A stretch of 37,903 bases of DNA from Gammaproteobacteria bacterium (GCA_027365225.1 DAHXNV010000019.1:1-37903); one strand, 5' to 3'. Counted from the first letter of the stretch, positions 6,175 to 14,964 are shown. The notes: generated from the letters alone by a model not told the origin. Program-made: numbers and translations.

Positions 6175-7002
6175 ATGTATACGCAACTGCAGCTGAGGGG
6201 CTCGGACCGTCCGCCCGTCACGCTCGGGACGCTCGCGCGCATGAAGGCGCAGCACGAGAAGATCGCCTGTCTGACCTGCTATGACGCCAGCTTCGCCGTC
6301 CTGCTGGATGCGGCGGACGTCGATGTCGTGCTCGTCGGCGACTCCCTCGGCATGGTGATCCAGGGACGCGAGACCACCGTGCCGGTGACGATGGATCACA
6401 TGGTCTATCACTGCGCCGCGGTGGCGCGCGGCCTGCAGCGTCCGTTTCTCATCGGCGATCTGCCCTTCATGAGCTATCCGACCAAGGAGCGGGCGCTGGA
6501 GAACGCGGTGCGCCTGATGCAGGAGGGCGGGGCGCAGATGGTCAAGCTCGAAAGCGGCGGCGGGCAGATCGAGATCGTGGAATTTTTGGCCGGCCACGAC
6601 ATCGCCGTGTGCGCGCATTTGGGCCTGAAGCCTCAGTCGGTCCACAAGACCGGCGGGTTTCGCGTGCAGGGCCGGCAGGAGGAGACGGCGCGGCGGATGC
6701 TCGTCGATGCCAAGCGGCTCGAGGCCGCCGGGGCCGACCTGGTGCTGCTCGAGTGCATTCCCGCCGAGCTCGGCCGGCGCGTCGCCGCGGAGCTGACCGT
6801 GCCGGTGATCGGTATCGGCGCCGGTCCCGACACCGACGGCCAGATCCTCGTGTTATACGACATTCTCGACATCACCAGCGGCCGCAAGCCGCGCTTCGTG
6901 CGCAACTTCATGAGCGGCGCCGGCGATAACCTCGAGGCCCTCAAGCGCTACGTCGCGGCCGTGCGCGAGCGCAGCTATCCGGCGCCGGAGCACTGCTTCT
7001 GA
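6175..7002 (+). CDS. panB: 3-methyl-2-oxobutanoate hydroxymethyltransferase
   Basis: A 275-residue TIM-barrel enzyme that makes ketopantoate from 2-oxoisovalerate and methylene-tetrahydrofolate, the first committed step of pantothenate synthesis. Visible signatures: KIACLTCYDASFAVLLDAADVDVVLVGDSLGMV with the metal-binding Asp, TVPVTMDHMVYHCAAVARG, IGDLPFMSY, GAQMVKLE, VCAHLGLKPQSVHKTGGFRVQGR, and the PVIGIGAGPDTDGQILV barrel end. Length is normal. It is followed after five bases by panC, and its need for methylene-THF fits the folK neighbour. Confidence 0.97.
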   Translation: MYTQLQLRGSDRPPVTLGTLARMKAQHEKIACLTCYDASFAVLLDAADVDVVLVGDSLGMVIQGRETTVPVTMDHMVYHCAAVARGLQRPFLIGDLPFMSYPTKERALENAVRLMQEGGAQMVKLESGGGQIEIVEFLAGHDIAVCAHLGLKPQSVHKTGGFRVQGRQEETARRMLVDAKRLEAAGADLVLLECIPAELGRRVAAELTVPVIGIGAGPDTDGQILVLYDILDITSGRKPRFVRNFMSGAGDNLEALKRYVAAVRERSYPAPEHCF

Positions 7003-7007
7003 GGCCG

Positions 7008-7856
7008 ATGCGCCGCGCCACGACCATCGCCGAGGTGCGCGCGACGGTGCGGGCGTGGCGCCGGGCCGCCGAGCGGGTGGTGTTCGTGCCCACGATGGGC
7101 AATCTGCACGAGGGGCACATGAGCCTGATCGCGGCGGCCCGCGAGCACGGCGAGCGCTTCCTCGCCAGCATCTTCGTCAATCCCATGCAATTCGGCCCGA
7201 ACGAGGACTTCGCCCATTATCCGCGCACGCCGCAGCGCGACGAGCACATGCTGCGCGCGGCCGGCTGCGACCTGATGTTCACGCCCGAAGTCGAGCAGAT
7301 GTATCCGAACGGCATGGGACAGGCCACCCGCGTCGAAGTGCCGGGACTGTCGGACATCCTCTGCGGGGAGTTTCGGCCCGGACATTTCCAGGGCGTCACC
7401 ACGGTGGTCGCCAGGCTGCTGCATATCTGCGAGCCCGATGTCGCCGTGTTTGGCGAGAAGGACTTCCAACAGCTGACGCTGATCCGGCGCATGGTGAGCG
7501 ACCTGTGCATGCCCGTGCGGATCATTGCCGCCCCGACGGTGCGCGCCGCCGACGGACTGGCCATGAGCTCGCGCAATCAGTACCTCACGGACCCCGAGCG
7601 GGCGCGCGCGCCAGCGCTGTATCGGGCATTGCGCGCGGCGGCGAGCCGCATCGAGGCCGGCGAGCGCGCGTACGAGGGCATCGAGAGCGAGGGACTGCGC
7701 GCCCTGGAGTCCGAGGGCTTGCGGGTGGATTATTTCGCGGTCAGGCGCGCCGAGGATCTCGGTCCGCCCACGCCCGAGTGCCGTCATCTGGTGGTACTGA
7801 CCGCGGCGCACCTCGGCAAGGCGCGCCTGATCGACAACGTGCAGGTGCGGCTCTAG
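7008..7856 (+). CDS. panC: Pantothenate synthetase
   Basis: A 282-residue ATP-dependent ligase that joins pantoate and beta-alanine. It carries the adenylate-forming HIGH-like motif FVPTMGNLHEGHMSLI, then ASIFVNPMQFGPNEDFAHYPRT, the FRPGHFQGVTTVV segment, VFGEKDFQQLTLIRRM and the KMSKS-like GLAMSSRNQYL. It follows panB in one operon. Its TAG stop overlaps the queG stop on the other strand within the four-base palindrome CTAG (7853-7856), so no terminator space exists between the two convergent genes. Confidence 0.97.
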   Translation: MRRATTIAEVRATVRAWRRAAERVVFVPTMGNLHEGHMSLIAAAREHGERFLASIFVNPMQFGPNEDFAHYPRTPQRDEHMLRAAGCDLMFTPEVEQMYPNGMGQATRVEVPGLSDILCGEFRPGHFQGVTTVVARLLHICEPDVAVFGEKDFQQLTLIRRMVSDLCMPVRIIAAPTVRAADGLAMSSRNQYLTDPERARAPALYRALRAAASRIEAGERAYEGIESEGLRALESEGLRVDYFAVRRAEDLGPPTPECRHLVVLTAAHLGKARLIDNVQVRL

Positions 7857-8926
7857 GTGCGCTGCGCCCGTTGCCGGCGCTCGAGCGCCCAGTCGATGTG
7901 CTCGCGCAGCAGCGCGGAGGCGCCCGCGCGGCGCCGCCACAGCGCCGCGGTGAGGTGCGGGTCGGGCGGCGCATTGCCCAGTGCCACGGCGATGTTGCGC
8001 GACCAGCGCTCGTAGCCGATGCGGTAGATCGCCGAGCCGCGCATGCGCGCATCGAACTGCGCTTCGCTCCAGGCGAACAGTTCGGCCAGGCGGGGCGCAT
8101 CGAGGCCGTGGCGAACCTTGAAGTCGGGGTGCGCGGCCCCGCGCGCGAATTTGTTCCACGGGCAGACCAACTGACAGTCGTCGCAGCCGTAGATCCGGTT
8201 GCCGATGGCCGCGCGCAGCGGCGGCGGGATGGGGCCGTCGAGCTCGATGGTCAGGTACGAGATGCAGCGGCGCGCATCGAGCCGGTAGGGCGCAACGATC
8301 GCCCCCGTCGGACAGGCCGGGATGCACGCCGTGCACGTGCCGCAGTGGGCGCTCGCGGGCGCATCCAGGGGCAGCGGCAGGTCGGTCAGGATCTCGCCAA
8401 GGAAGAACCACGAGCCCGCCTCGCGCGCGATCAGGTTGGTGTGTTTACCGATCCAGCCGAGGCCGGCGTTGCGGGCGAGCGCCTTCTCGAGCACCGGAGC
8501 GCTGTCGACGCACACGCGGTAGCCGAACGGGCCGATGCGCTCGGCAAGCTCGCGCGCGAGCCGCGCCAGCGCCGTACGCATCACCTTGTGATAGTCGCGT
8601 CCCAGAGCGTACCGGGACACGTATCCGGCCGTGGGATCACCGAGGATCATCTCGGCGGGATGCGCCTCGGGCGGCCAGTAGTCCATGCGTACGCTCACGA
8701 CCCGTACCGCTGCGGGCAGGAGCTGCGCCGGCCGGCTGCGCAGCGTGCCGTGCCGCGCCATGTAGTGCATCCGGCCGTGCAGGCCCGCTTGCAGCCAGCG
8801 CAGCAGGTGCTGCTCGTCCTCGTGCAGGTCTACGCCCGCGATGCCGAGGGCCGAGAAGCCGAGCGCGTGCGCGCGCGCGGCAAGCTCGTGCCTCAGCGCC
8901 TGCAGATCCGCTGTCGCTGGCATCAT
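7853..8926 (-). CDS. queG: Epoxyqueuosine reductase
   Basis: A 357-residue cobalamin and iron-sulfur enzyme that reduces epoxyqueuosine to queuosine in tRNA wobble position 34. Visible features are the N-terminal FSALGIAGVDL, the YHKVMRTALARLARELAE segment, VDSAPVLEKALARNAGLGWIGKHTN, and two [4Fe-4S] motifs: CGTCTACIPACPTGAI and CDDCQLVCPWN. The C-terminal HEAT-like part (AIYRIGYERWSRNIAVALGN) is present. Divergent from nnr, with overlapping -10 elements in the 32-bp gap. The ATG at 8926 is followed by a second ATG. Confidence 0.96.
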   Translation of the reverse strand: MMPATADLQALRHELAARAHALGFSALGIAGVDLHEDEQHLLRWLQAGLHGRMHYMARHGTLRSRPAQLLPAAVRVVSVRMDYWPPEAHPAEMILGDPTAGYVSRYALGRDYHKVMRTALARLARELAERIGPFGYRVCVDSAPVLEKALARNAGLGWIGKHTNLIAREAGSWFFLGEILTDLPLPLDAPASAHCGTCTACIPACPTGAIVAPYRLDARRCISYLTIELDGPIPPPLRAAIGNRIYGCDDCQLVCPWNKFARGAAHPDFKVRHGLDAPRLAELFAWSEAQFDARMRGSAIYRIGYERWSRNIAVALGNAPPDPHLTAALWRRRAGASALLREHIDWALERRQRAQRT

Positions 8927-8943
8927 GCGCGCCCCATACAGCC

Positions 8944-8951
8944 AGTATAAT
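8944..8951. promoter_or_regulatory. Overlapping divergent -10 elements for queG and nnr
   Basis: The octamer AGTATAAT reads TATAAT (8946-8951) towards nnr and TATACT (8949-8944) towards queG. Both polymerases would compete for the same bases. The plus-strand box ends seven bases before the nnr ATG, which would make that mRNA leaderless. No convincing -35 hexamer is seen for either direction. Confidence 0.45.
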
Positions 8952-8958
8952 CAACTCG

Positions 8959-10440
8959 ATGAGACTGCCGGCCGCACTCTACAGCTCCGCTCAGGTCAGG
9001 GCGATCGATCGCCTGGCGATCGAGACGCTCGGCATCCCCGGCTATGCCCTGATGTGTCGCGCCGGGGAGGCGGCGGTGCGCTGCCTGCGGTCGCGATGGC
9101 CGGCTGCCCGAAGCCTCGCGGTCGTGTGCGGCGCGGGAAACAACGGGGGTGACGGTTACGTGACGGCGCGTCTGGCGCGAGACGCCGGATTCGAGGTTCG
9201 CGTGCTCGCGGTGAGCCCGCCGGAGCGATTGCGGGGGGATGCGCTCAGGGCTTGCGAGGACTGGCGCGCCGGGGGCGGACCCATACAGTCCTGCTCGGCG
9301 CAAGCGCTCGCGGCTTGCGACGTCATCGTCGATGGGCTGCTGGGGACGGGCCTTGCCGGCGAAGTGCGCGCGGAGAGTGCGCAGGTCATCGCCGCAATCA
9401 ATGCCAGTGGGCGCGCCGTTCTTGCCCTCGATGTGCCGTCGGGGCTCGATGCCGATACCGGCGTTCCTTTGGGTGCGGCCGTGCGGGCCGAGTGCACGGT
9501 CACCTTCGTTGCACTGAAGACCGGGCTGTTTCTCGGCGAGGGGCCGTCCCACGGCGGTGTGTTGTATTTCGATGATTTGGCACTCACGGACGCGTTGCCG
9601 CAGATGCCGGTGCCGCGGCTCGAGCGCTTGTTGGCCGGGGAAATCACACAGGCGCTGCCGCCGCGGGCGCGCGCTGCGAACAAGGGGGATTTCGGGCACG
9701 TGCTGATCGTGGGCGGCGGCCGCGGCATGCCCGGCGCGGCGCGTCTGGCGGGCGAGGCGTGTTTGCGCGTCGGAGCGGGCCGAGTGACGGTCGCGGTCGA
9801 GCCGCGGAACGTCGCGGCCGTCAGCGCGGGACGGCCGGAACTGATGTGTCGCGCCGTGCAAGAGCCGGCAGAGCTGCGTGACGCGGCGGCCCGCTGTGAT
9901 CTGATCGCCGTTGGGCCGGGTTTGGGGCAGGATGCGTGGGCGCGTGGCGTGTTGGATGCGGTGCTGGGCTGCGGCAAGCCGCTGGTCGTCGATGCGGATG
10001 CGCTCAATCTGCTGGCCGCCGAGCCGATGGCGGCGCGCCCGGATTGGGTGTTGACGCCGCATCCCGGGGAGGCGGGCCGCCTGCTCGGCTGTCCGAGCGC
10101 GGCGGTGCAGAGCGATCGTCCGGGGGCGCTCGATGCGCTGCTCGGGCGCTACGGCGGCACGGTCGTGCTGAAGGGCGCCGGATCGCTCATCGGACGCGCC
10201 GGCGAGGTCCCGGCGCTGTGTGAGCACGGGAATCCCGGCATGGCGAGCCCCGGCATGGGCGATGTGCTGACGGGGGTCATCGCCGGCATCTGGGCCCAAT
10301 GCCGCGACCCGTGGCGGGCCGCCCGCACCGGGGTGTTGGTGCATGCCCTGGCCGGTGATGCGGCGGCTCGCAGGGAGGGCGAGCGCGGCGTGCTGGCGGG
10401 CGATGTGATTCGGGAGTTGCGGCGCTGCGTCAACGTCTGA
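8959..10440 (+). CDS. nnr: Bifunctional NAD(P)HX epimerase/dehydratase
   Basis: A 493-residue two-domain protein that repairs hydrated NADH and NADPH. The N-terminal epimerase half (about 1-215, YjeF_N) shows SSAQVRAIDRLAIETLGIPG, VVCGAGNNGGDGYVTARL and ALDVPSGLDADTG. The C-terminal ADP-dependent dehydratase half (about 225-493) shows RAANKGDFGHVLIVGGGRGM, KPLVVDADALNLLA, VLTPHPGEAGRLL and NPGMASPGMGDVLTGVIAG. Length and domain order equal E. coli YjeF. It leads the nnr-tsaE-amiC-mutL-miaA-hfq-hflX-purA block. Confidence 0.96.
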   Translation: MRLPAALYSSAQVRAIDRLAIETLGIPGYALMCRAGEAAVRCLRSRWPAARSLAVVCGAGNNGGDGYVTARLARDAGFEVRVLAVSPPERLRGDALRACEDWRAGGGPIQSCSAQALAACDVIVDGLLGTGLAGEVRAESAQVIAAINASGRAVLALDVPSGLDADTGVPLGAAVRAECTVTFVALKTGLFLGEGPSHGGVLYFDDLALTDALPQMPVPRLERLLAGEITQALPPRARAANKGDFGHVLIVGGGRGMPGAARLAGEACLRVGAGRVTVAVEPRNVAAVSAGRPELMCRAVQEPAELRDAAARCDLIAVGPGLGQDAWARGVLDAVLGCGKPLVVDADALNLLAAEPMAARPDWVLTPHPGEAGRLLGCPSAAVQSDRPGALDALLGRYGGTVVLKGAGSLIGRAGEVPALCEHGNPGMASPGMGDVLTGVIAGIWAQCRDPWRAARTGVLVHALAGDAAARREGERGVLAGDVIRELRRCVNV

Positions 10441-10517
10441 ATGCCGCACCGGATACCGAAGCGCTCGGCGCAAGGCTGGCGCGCACGCGGCCCGCTGCGC
10501 GCGCGCCACTGGCGACG

Positions 10518-10910
10518 GTGCATCTGCGCGGGGAGCTCGGAGCCGGAAAGACCACGCTGGCGCGGGGATTCCTGCGCGCCTGCGGTGTGAGCGGGCCGGT
10601 GCGCAGTCCGACCTACACGTTGGTCCACGTGTATGCGCTGACGGCGCTGATCGTGGTGCATTTGGATCTTTACCGCCTGCGCGGCGCCGAGGAGCTCGAT
10701 CATCTGGGGCTCACCGAGTGGGCGCTGCCGGGCACCGTGTGGCTGATCGAGTGGCCGCAACAGGGTGCGGGGGCGCTGCCGCCGGCGGACCTGCGGGTCA
10801 CGCTGTCCCTGCAGGCCGACGCCCACGAGGCGCAACTGGACGCCGAAACCCCCGCCGGTGGCGCCTGGCTGAAACGCCTGATGGAGCTTCAGCGGGCAGA
10901 ATCGAGTTGA
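10518..10910 (+). CDS. tsaE: tRNA t6A biosynthesis ATPase TsaE
   Basis: A P-loop ATPase that supports the TsaB-TsaD complex making threonylcarbamoyl-adenosine at tRNA position 37. Motifs are GELGAGKTTLARGFL (Walker A), VRSPTYTLVHVY, HLDLYRL and VWLIEWPQQG, in the family order. From the GTG at 10518 the product has 130 residues and begins only a few residues before Walker A. The coding frame with TsaE-like sequence (AAPDTEALGARLARTRPA) continues upstream to about 10437, overlapping the end of nnr, but has no ATG, GTG or TTG there. The true start is unresolved and may be a CTG at 10437. Confidence 0.9.
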   Translation: MHLRGELGAGKTTLARGFLRACGVSGPVRSPTYTLVHVYALTALIVVHLDLYRLRGAEELDHLGLTEWALPGTVWLIEWPQQGAGALPPADLRVTLSLQADAHEAQLDAETPAGGAWLKRLMELQRAESS

Positions 10911-10959
10911 AATTCCGGCCGGACTCGTAGAGTATACATGAACGAGTGCTGGGAAACCA

Positions 10960-12165
10960 ATGATCAGGAAGGCGTTTTACCTGCTTTCCCTGGGCCTGTG
11001 CGGAGTCGTGATGCTGCGGCCCGCGCTGGGGGCGGGCCTGCGCCCCGATCATTTGAGGGGGCTGAACGTCGCGACTTGGGGTCAGCAGGCTCAGGCCAAG
11101 CTCGACCTGGCCCAATACACGCCCTATCGCTATTTCACACTGACGGATCCCGATCGCGCCGTGGTGGATCTGCGTGGGACGCGGGCCGGCCCGGCATTGC
11201 AATTGCCGCGCGTGCACGGGTGGCTCGAAGACGTGCGCATGGGACTGCAGCCGAACGGGGCACTGCGCCTGGTCTTTACGACCCGCTCGGCCGCCGCGCT
11301 GCACTTTTCATGGCGGCGCTCCGCGGCCGGAGAGCGGCTCCTGGTGCGGCTGAGTGCGCTCGGGGCGCCCTGGCAAGCGAAAAAGACCGTCGCGACGCTG
11401 CAGGGGCGGGACATCATCATCACCGTCGATCCCGGCCATGGCGGCATCGATCCGGGTACGATCGGCATCGACGGTATTGAAGAGAAGAACATCACGCTCG
11501 CCATCGGCCGGCGCCTGGCGCGGCTGATCGATGCGCAGCGCGGCATGCTCGCCACGATGACTCGCGATGCCGATGTCTATGTGCCGTTGCGCGAGCGGAT
11601 GCACATCGCGGAGCGCGATCACGCCAATCTGTTCGTGTCCATCCACGTCAACGATTGCTCGGACCCGCACATCAAGGGCGCCGAGGTGTACATCCTGTCG
11701 CTCCATGGCGCCTCGAACGAGGCGGCCCGCCTGGTGGCCGAGCGGGAGAACGCCGCCGATCGGTTCGGCGGAATGAATCTGCGCGGAACGTCGCCCACGC
11801 TGGCTTCGGTGCTGGTCGGGCTGTCTCAGGCCGCGACCATCAGCCGCAGCATGGTGGTGGCGCGCAGTGTACTGACGGCGCTGGAGCAGGCGCCGTACGT
11901 GCCGGTGTGGACGCACTCGGTGTTGCAGGCCCCGTTCGTCGTGCTCAAGTCGCCCACCATTCCCTCGATGCTGATCGAGACCGACTTCATGTCCGACCCC
12001 TCCCAGGCATTGAGGCTCACCCAGCCTTGGTTTCAGCAGAGCATCGCCGCGGCCATCTTCCGCGGGATTCTGGCCTACTTCCGCAGTCATCCGCCCGCCG
12101 GCACGCTGTTTGCCGCGGAGCGCGCCGCCCGGTTGCGGCAGATGGTGGCGAGCAACGCCGGCTAG
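10960..12165 (+). CDS. amiC: N-acetylmuramoyl-L-alanine amidase, AmiB/AmiC type
   Basis: A 401-residue secreted amidase that cuts the peptide from MurNAc during daughter-cell separation. A signal peptide (residues 1-25, cleavage likely after ALG or GAG) leads to an N-terminal AMIN domain (about 35-135), which in the family binds septal peptidoglycan, then an Amidase_3 domain (about 150-375). Zinc ligands are visible as H160 in VDPGHGG, E174 or E175 in GIEEKN, and H229 in SIHVN, with the catalytic E340 in MLIETDFMS. It lies between tsaE and mutL as amiB does in E. coli. The C-terminal LysM repeats of AmiB are absent, so AmiC is the closer name. Confidence 0.92.
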   Translation: MIRKAFYLLSLGLCGVVMLRPALGAGLRPDHLRGLNVATWGQQAQAKLDLAQYTPYRYFTLTDPDRAVVDLRGTRAGPALQLPRVHGWLEDVRMGLQPNGALRLVFTTRSAAALHFSWRRSAAGERLLVRLSALGAPWQAKKTVATLQGRDIIITVDPGHGGIDPGTIGIDGIEEKNITLAIGRRLARLIDAQRGMLATMTRDADVYVPLRERMHIAERDHANLFVSIHVNDCSDPHIKGAEVYILSLHGASNEAARLVAERENAADRFGGMNLRGTSPTLASVLVGLSQAATISRSMVVARSVLTALEQAPYVPVWTHSVLQAPFVVLKSPTIPSMLIETDFMSDPSQALRLTQPWFQQSIAAAIFRGILAYFRSHPPAGTLFAAERAARLRQMVASNAG

Positions 12166-12242
12166 AGCCGCCGCTGCTGCGATGCGCCGAACCCTGGTAC
12201 GCTGTGGCGGCGCCGCCGGCGCGCCTCACCCGTACCGATCCC

Positions 12243-13997
12243 ATGCCCATTCGCATCCTGCCCAGCGAGCTCGTCGATCAGATCGCCGCCGGTGAAGTGA
12301 TCGAGCGGCCGGCCTCCGTCGTGAAAGAACTGATCGAGAACAGCCTCGATGCCGGCGCGCGCCGCATCGAAGTCGATATCGAGCAGGGCGGCGCGGGGCT
12401 GATCCGCGTGCGCGACGATGGCTGCGGCATCGAAGCGGCGTCGCTCCCGGTGGCGCTCCAGCGTCACGCCACGAGCAAGATCGCCACTCTCGAGGACCTC
12501 GCGGCGATCGGCACGCTGGGCTTTCGCGGCGAGGCGCTGCCCTCGATCGGCTCGGTGGCTCGGCTGCGACTCGTGTCGCATCCGGCCGAAGCGGCGCATG
12601 CGGCCGAAATCATCCTCGAGGGCAGCGCGATGGGCGAGGTGCGCCCCGCGGCGCACCCCCGCGGGACCACCGTCGAGGTGCGCGATCTCTTCTTCAACGT
12701 GCCCGCGCGGCGCAAGTTCCTGCGCTCCGCGCCGACGGAACTCGGACACATCGCGCGGCTGCTCGAGCGCCTGGCGCTCGCTCGGCCCGAGGTCTCGTTC
12801 CGGCTGCGCAGCGCCGAGCGCGTGCTGCTCGATGCGCCGGCGGCCGAGGACGGCACGCGCGTCGCGCAAGTGCTCGGTCAGGCTTTCATCGAGCGGGCGC
12901 TGGCGCTCGAGCACGCCGCCGGTCCGGTGCGGCTCGGGGGTTGGATCGCGCTGCCGACGGCCGCGCGCGCCCAGCCCGATCAGCAGCATTGGTTCGTGAA
13001 CGGGCGGCCGGTGCGCGACAAGCTGTTGATGAGCGCCGCGCGCTTGGGATATCGCGACGTTCTCTATCACGGGCGCCATCCGGCCTATGTTCTGCATCTG
13101 ACGCTCGATCCGGCGCTCGTGGACGTCAATGCCCACCCCGCCAAGCTCGAGGTGCGCTTCCGCGACAGCCGGCAGATTCATCAGTTCGTGCTGCGGGTGA
13201 TCGAGCGCGCCCTGGCTGCGACGCAGCCGAGTCCCGCATCGGCCCCGGCGGCGGGCAGTGCGCCGCTGCTCGGCGAGGCCTCCCCGCCGCGGTGGGCTGA
13301 AGCCGGCCGCTTCGACTTCGCCGGGGAAGCCGAGCGGCAAGCGCGCAGCCCCTGGGCGGTGGCTGCCGCCGTGCGCGAGCCGCACCCCCCCGCCGAGGCG
13401 CAGGCCGAGACGGAGCGTCCCCTGGGAGAGGCGCTGGCGCAGCTGCACGGCATTTACATCCTCGCGCAGACGCGCGAGGGGCTGATCCTCGTCGACATGC
13501 ATGCCGCGCACGAGCGAGTGCTCTACGAGCGGCTCAAGGCCGAGCGCGACGGCGCGGCGGCCGTGTCGCAGCAGTTGCTCGAGCCGCTCGTGGTGGAGCT
13601 GAAGCCCTACGAGCTCGATGCGCTGCTCGCCGAGCGCGCGGCATGGGAGCGCGCCGGTTTCGAGCTCGACGCGCTCGGTCCGGCTCGACTCGCGCTGCGG
13701 CGAATCCCACCGCTGCTGGCCGGCGGGCAGATCGTGCAGATCGTGCAATCGGTGGCCGAGGCGCTCGGGCGTGAGGCGCCCGATCATCACCTCGAGGCGG
13801 CGGCGGATCGGTTTCTCGGCACGTTGGCCTGTCGTGCCGCGATCCATGCCCGGCGCAGACTGACGCTGCCGGAGATGGACGCGCTGTTGCGCCAGATGGA
13901 GCGCACCGACCGCTCGAATCAGTGCAACCACGGCCGCCCGACCTGGACCCGGCTGACCTTGCGCGAGCTCGATCAACTCTTCCTACGCGGCCGCTGA
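12243..13997 (+). CDS. mutL: DNA mismatch repair protein MutL
   Basis: A 584-residue GHKL ATPase that couples MutS to downstream repair. N-terminal motifs are ENSLDAGA, RVRDDGCGI, GFRGEALPSI and RGTTVEVRDLFFNVPARRKFL. After a Pro/Ala-rich linker (about 325-395) the C-terminal dimer domain carries DMHAAHERVLYE, which matches the DQHA(X)2E(X)4E endonuclease motif with Met for Gln, plus ACRAAIHA and QCNHGRPT. These suggest an endonuclease-type MutL. The ATG at 12243 gives the exact family N-terminus (MPIRILPSELVDQIAAGEVI). The stop is directly followed by the miaA ATG. Confidence 0.96.
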   Translation: MPIRILPSELVDQIAAGEVIERPASVVKELIENSLDAGARRIEVDIEQGGAGLIRVRDDGCGIEAASLPVALQRHATSKIATLEDLAAIGTLGFRGEALPSIGSVARLRLVSHPAEAAHAAEIILEGSAMGEVRPAAHPRGTTVEVRDLFFNVPARRKFLRSAPTELGHIARLLERLALARPEVSFRLRSAERVLLDAPAAEDGTRVAQVLGQAFIERALALEHAAGPVRLGGWIALPTAARAQPDQQHWFVNGRPVRDKLLMSAARLGYRDVLYHGRHPAYVLHLTLDPALVDVNAHPAKLEVRFRDSRQIHQFVLRVIERALAATQPSPASAPAAGSAPLLGEASPPRWAEAGRFDFAGEAERQARSPWAVAAAVREPHPPAEAQAETERPLGEALAQLHGIYILAQTREGLILVDMHAAHERVLYERLKAERDGAAAVSQQLLEPLVVELKPYELDALLAERAAWERAGFELDALGPARLALRRIPPLLAGGQIVQIVQSVAEALGREAPDHHLEAAADRFLGTLACRAAIHARRRLTLPEMDALLRQMERTDRSNQCNHGRPTWTRLTLRELDQLFLRGR

Positions 13998-14948
13998 ATG
14001 AGCCCCGAGCGCACACCGCTCCCGGTGCTGGTGCTCACCGGGCCGACCGGCAGTGGCAAGAGCGCATGGGCCGAGCGCTTGGCCGAGCAGGCACCGGTCG
14101 AGATCGTGAGTGTCGATTCGGCGCAGGTGTATCGCGGTCTTGATATCGGCACGGCCAAGCCCTCGCGCGCCGTGCGGGCCCGCATCCCGCACCACTTGAT
14201 CGACGTGTGCGATCCGGCCGAGGGGTATTCGGCGGGACGGTTCGTCGCCGAGGCACTCGAGTGCATTGGCGCGATCCATGGGCGCGGCCGAGTGCCGCTG
14301 CTGGTCGGCGGCACGATGCTGTATCTGCGGGCCCTGATTGACGGTCTGGCCCCTCTGCCGCAGGCGTCCCCGGCACTGCGCCGCAGCCTCGATGCCCAGG
14401 CCGCGCAGCAGGGCTGGCCCGCCTTGCATGCCGAGCTCGAGCGCATCGATCCGCAGGCTGCCGCCCGTATCGCGCCCACCGATGCGCAGCGTATCCAGCG
14501 GGCGCTCGAGGTGTGCCGGCTCACCGGCGAGCGCTTCTCCGAACTGCAGCGCCGCGGCACGCGGCCGCTTGCGGGGGTGCCGCTGTGGGCCTGGGCGCTG
14601 GTCCCGCGCGAGCGCGCCGAGCTGCACCGACACATCGCCGCGCGTTTCCACGCCATGATGGCGGCCGGATGGCTCGAGGAGGTGAAGGCGCTGTACGCGC
14701 GCGGCGATCTGTCGGCCAGCCACGCCTCGATGCGTGCGGTTGGCTATCGCCAGCTCTGGGCGCATCTGGCGGGCGAGTGCACACTCGCCGAGGCGATCGA
14801 GCAGGGTATCGCGGCCACGCGGCAGCTGGCCAAGCGCCAGCTGACCTGGATGCGCACCGAGCGTTGGGCCGAGTGGCTCGACCCGGCCCGTCAGGCCCTG
14901 TCGTGGAACCGCGACGTTCGGCGCCGTCTCGCCGAGCTACAGCTTTGA
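13998..14948 (+). CDS. miaA: tRNA dimethylallyltransferase
   Basis: A 316-residue enzyme that puts an isopentenyl group on A37 of tRNAs reading UNN codons. Motifs: LTGPTGSGKSAWAERLA (P-loop), VSVDSAQVYRGLDIGTAKPS, HHLIDVCDPAEGYSAGRF, PLLVGGTMLYLRAL, DAQRIQRALEV and the late MRAVGYRQLWAHLAGE with ATRQLAKRQLTW. Its dimethylallyl substrate is supplied by the same isoprenoid pool that feeds the hopanoid genes further right. The ATG touches the mutL stop (TGAATG), so translation is coupled. Confidence 0.97.
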   Translation: MSPERTPLPVLVLTGPTGSGKSAWAERLAEQAPVEIVSVDSAQVYRGLDIGTAKPSRAVRARIPHHLIDVCDPAEGYSAGRFVAEALECIGAIHGRGRVPLLVGGTMLYLRALIDGLAPLPQASPALRRSLDAQAAQQGWPALHAELERIDPQAAARIAPTDAQRIQRALEVCRLTGERFSELQRRGTRPLAGVPLWAWALVPRERAELHRHIAARFHAMMAAGWLEEVKALYARGDLSASHASMRAVGYRQLWAHLAGECTLAEAIEQGIAATRQLAKRQLTWMRTERWAEWLDPARQALSWNRDVRRRLAELQL

Positions 14949-14964
14949 ATCCGCGCGCCTGTGT

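Noticed and set aside
6051-6242. Short minus-strand frame at the panB start
   Set aside because: No ribosome site, no motif, and it overlaps two well-supported genes.
7055-8950. 631-residue plus-strand frame across panC and queG
   Set aside because: Out of frame with panC and antisense to queG; low-complexity Arg/Ala sequence.
12162-13976. 604-residue open frame antisense to mutL
   Set aside because: Fully covered by mutL, which has all family motifs; no ribosome site or domain on the opposite strand.
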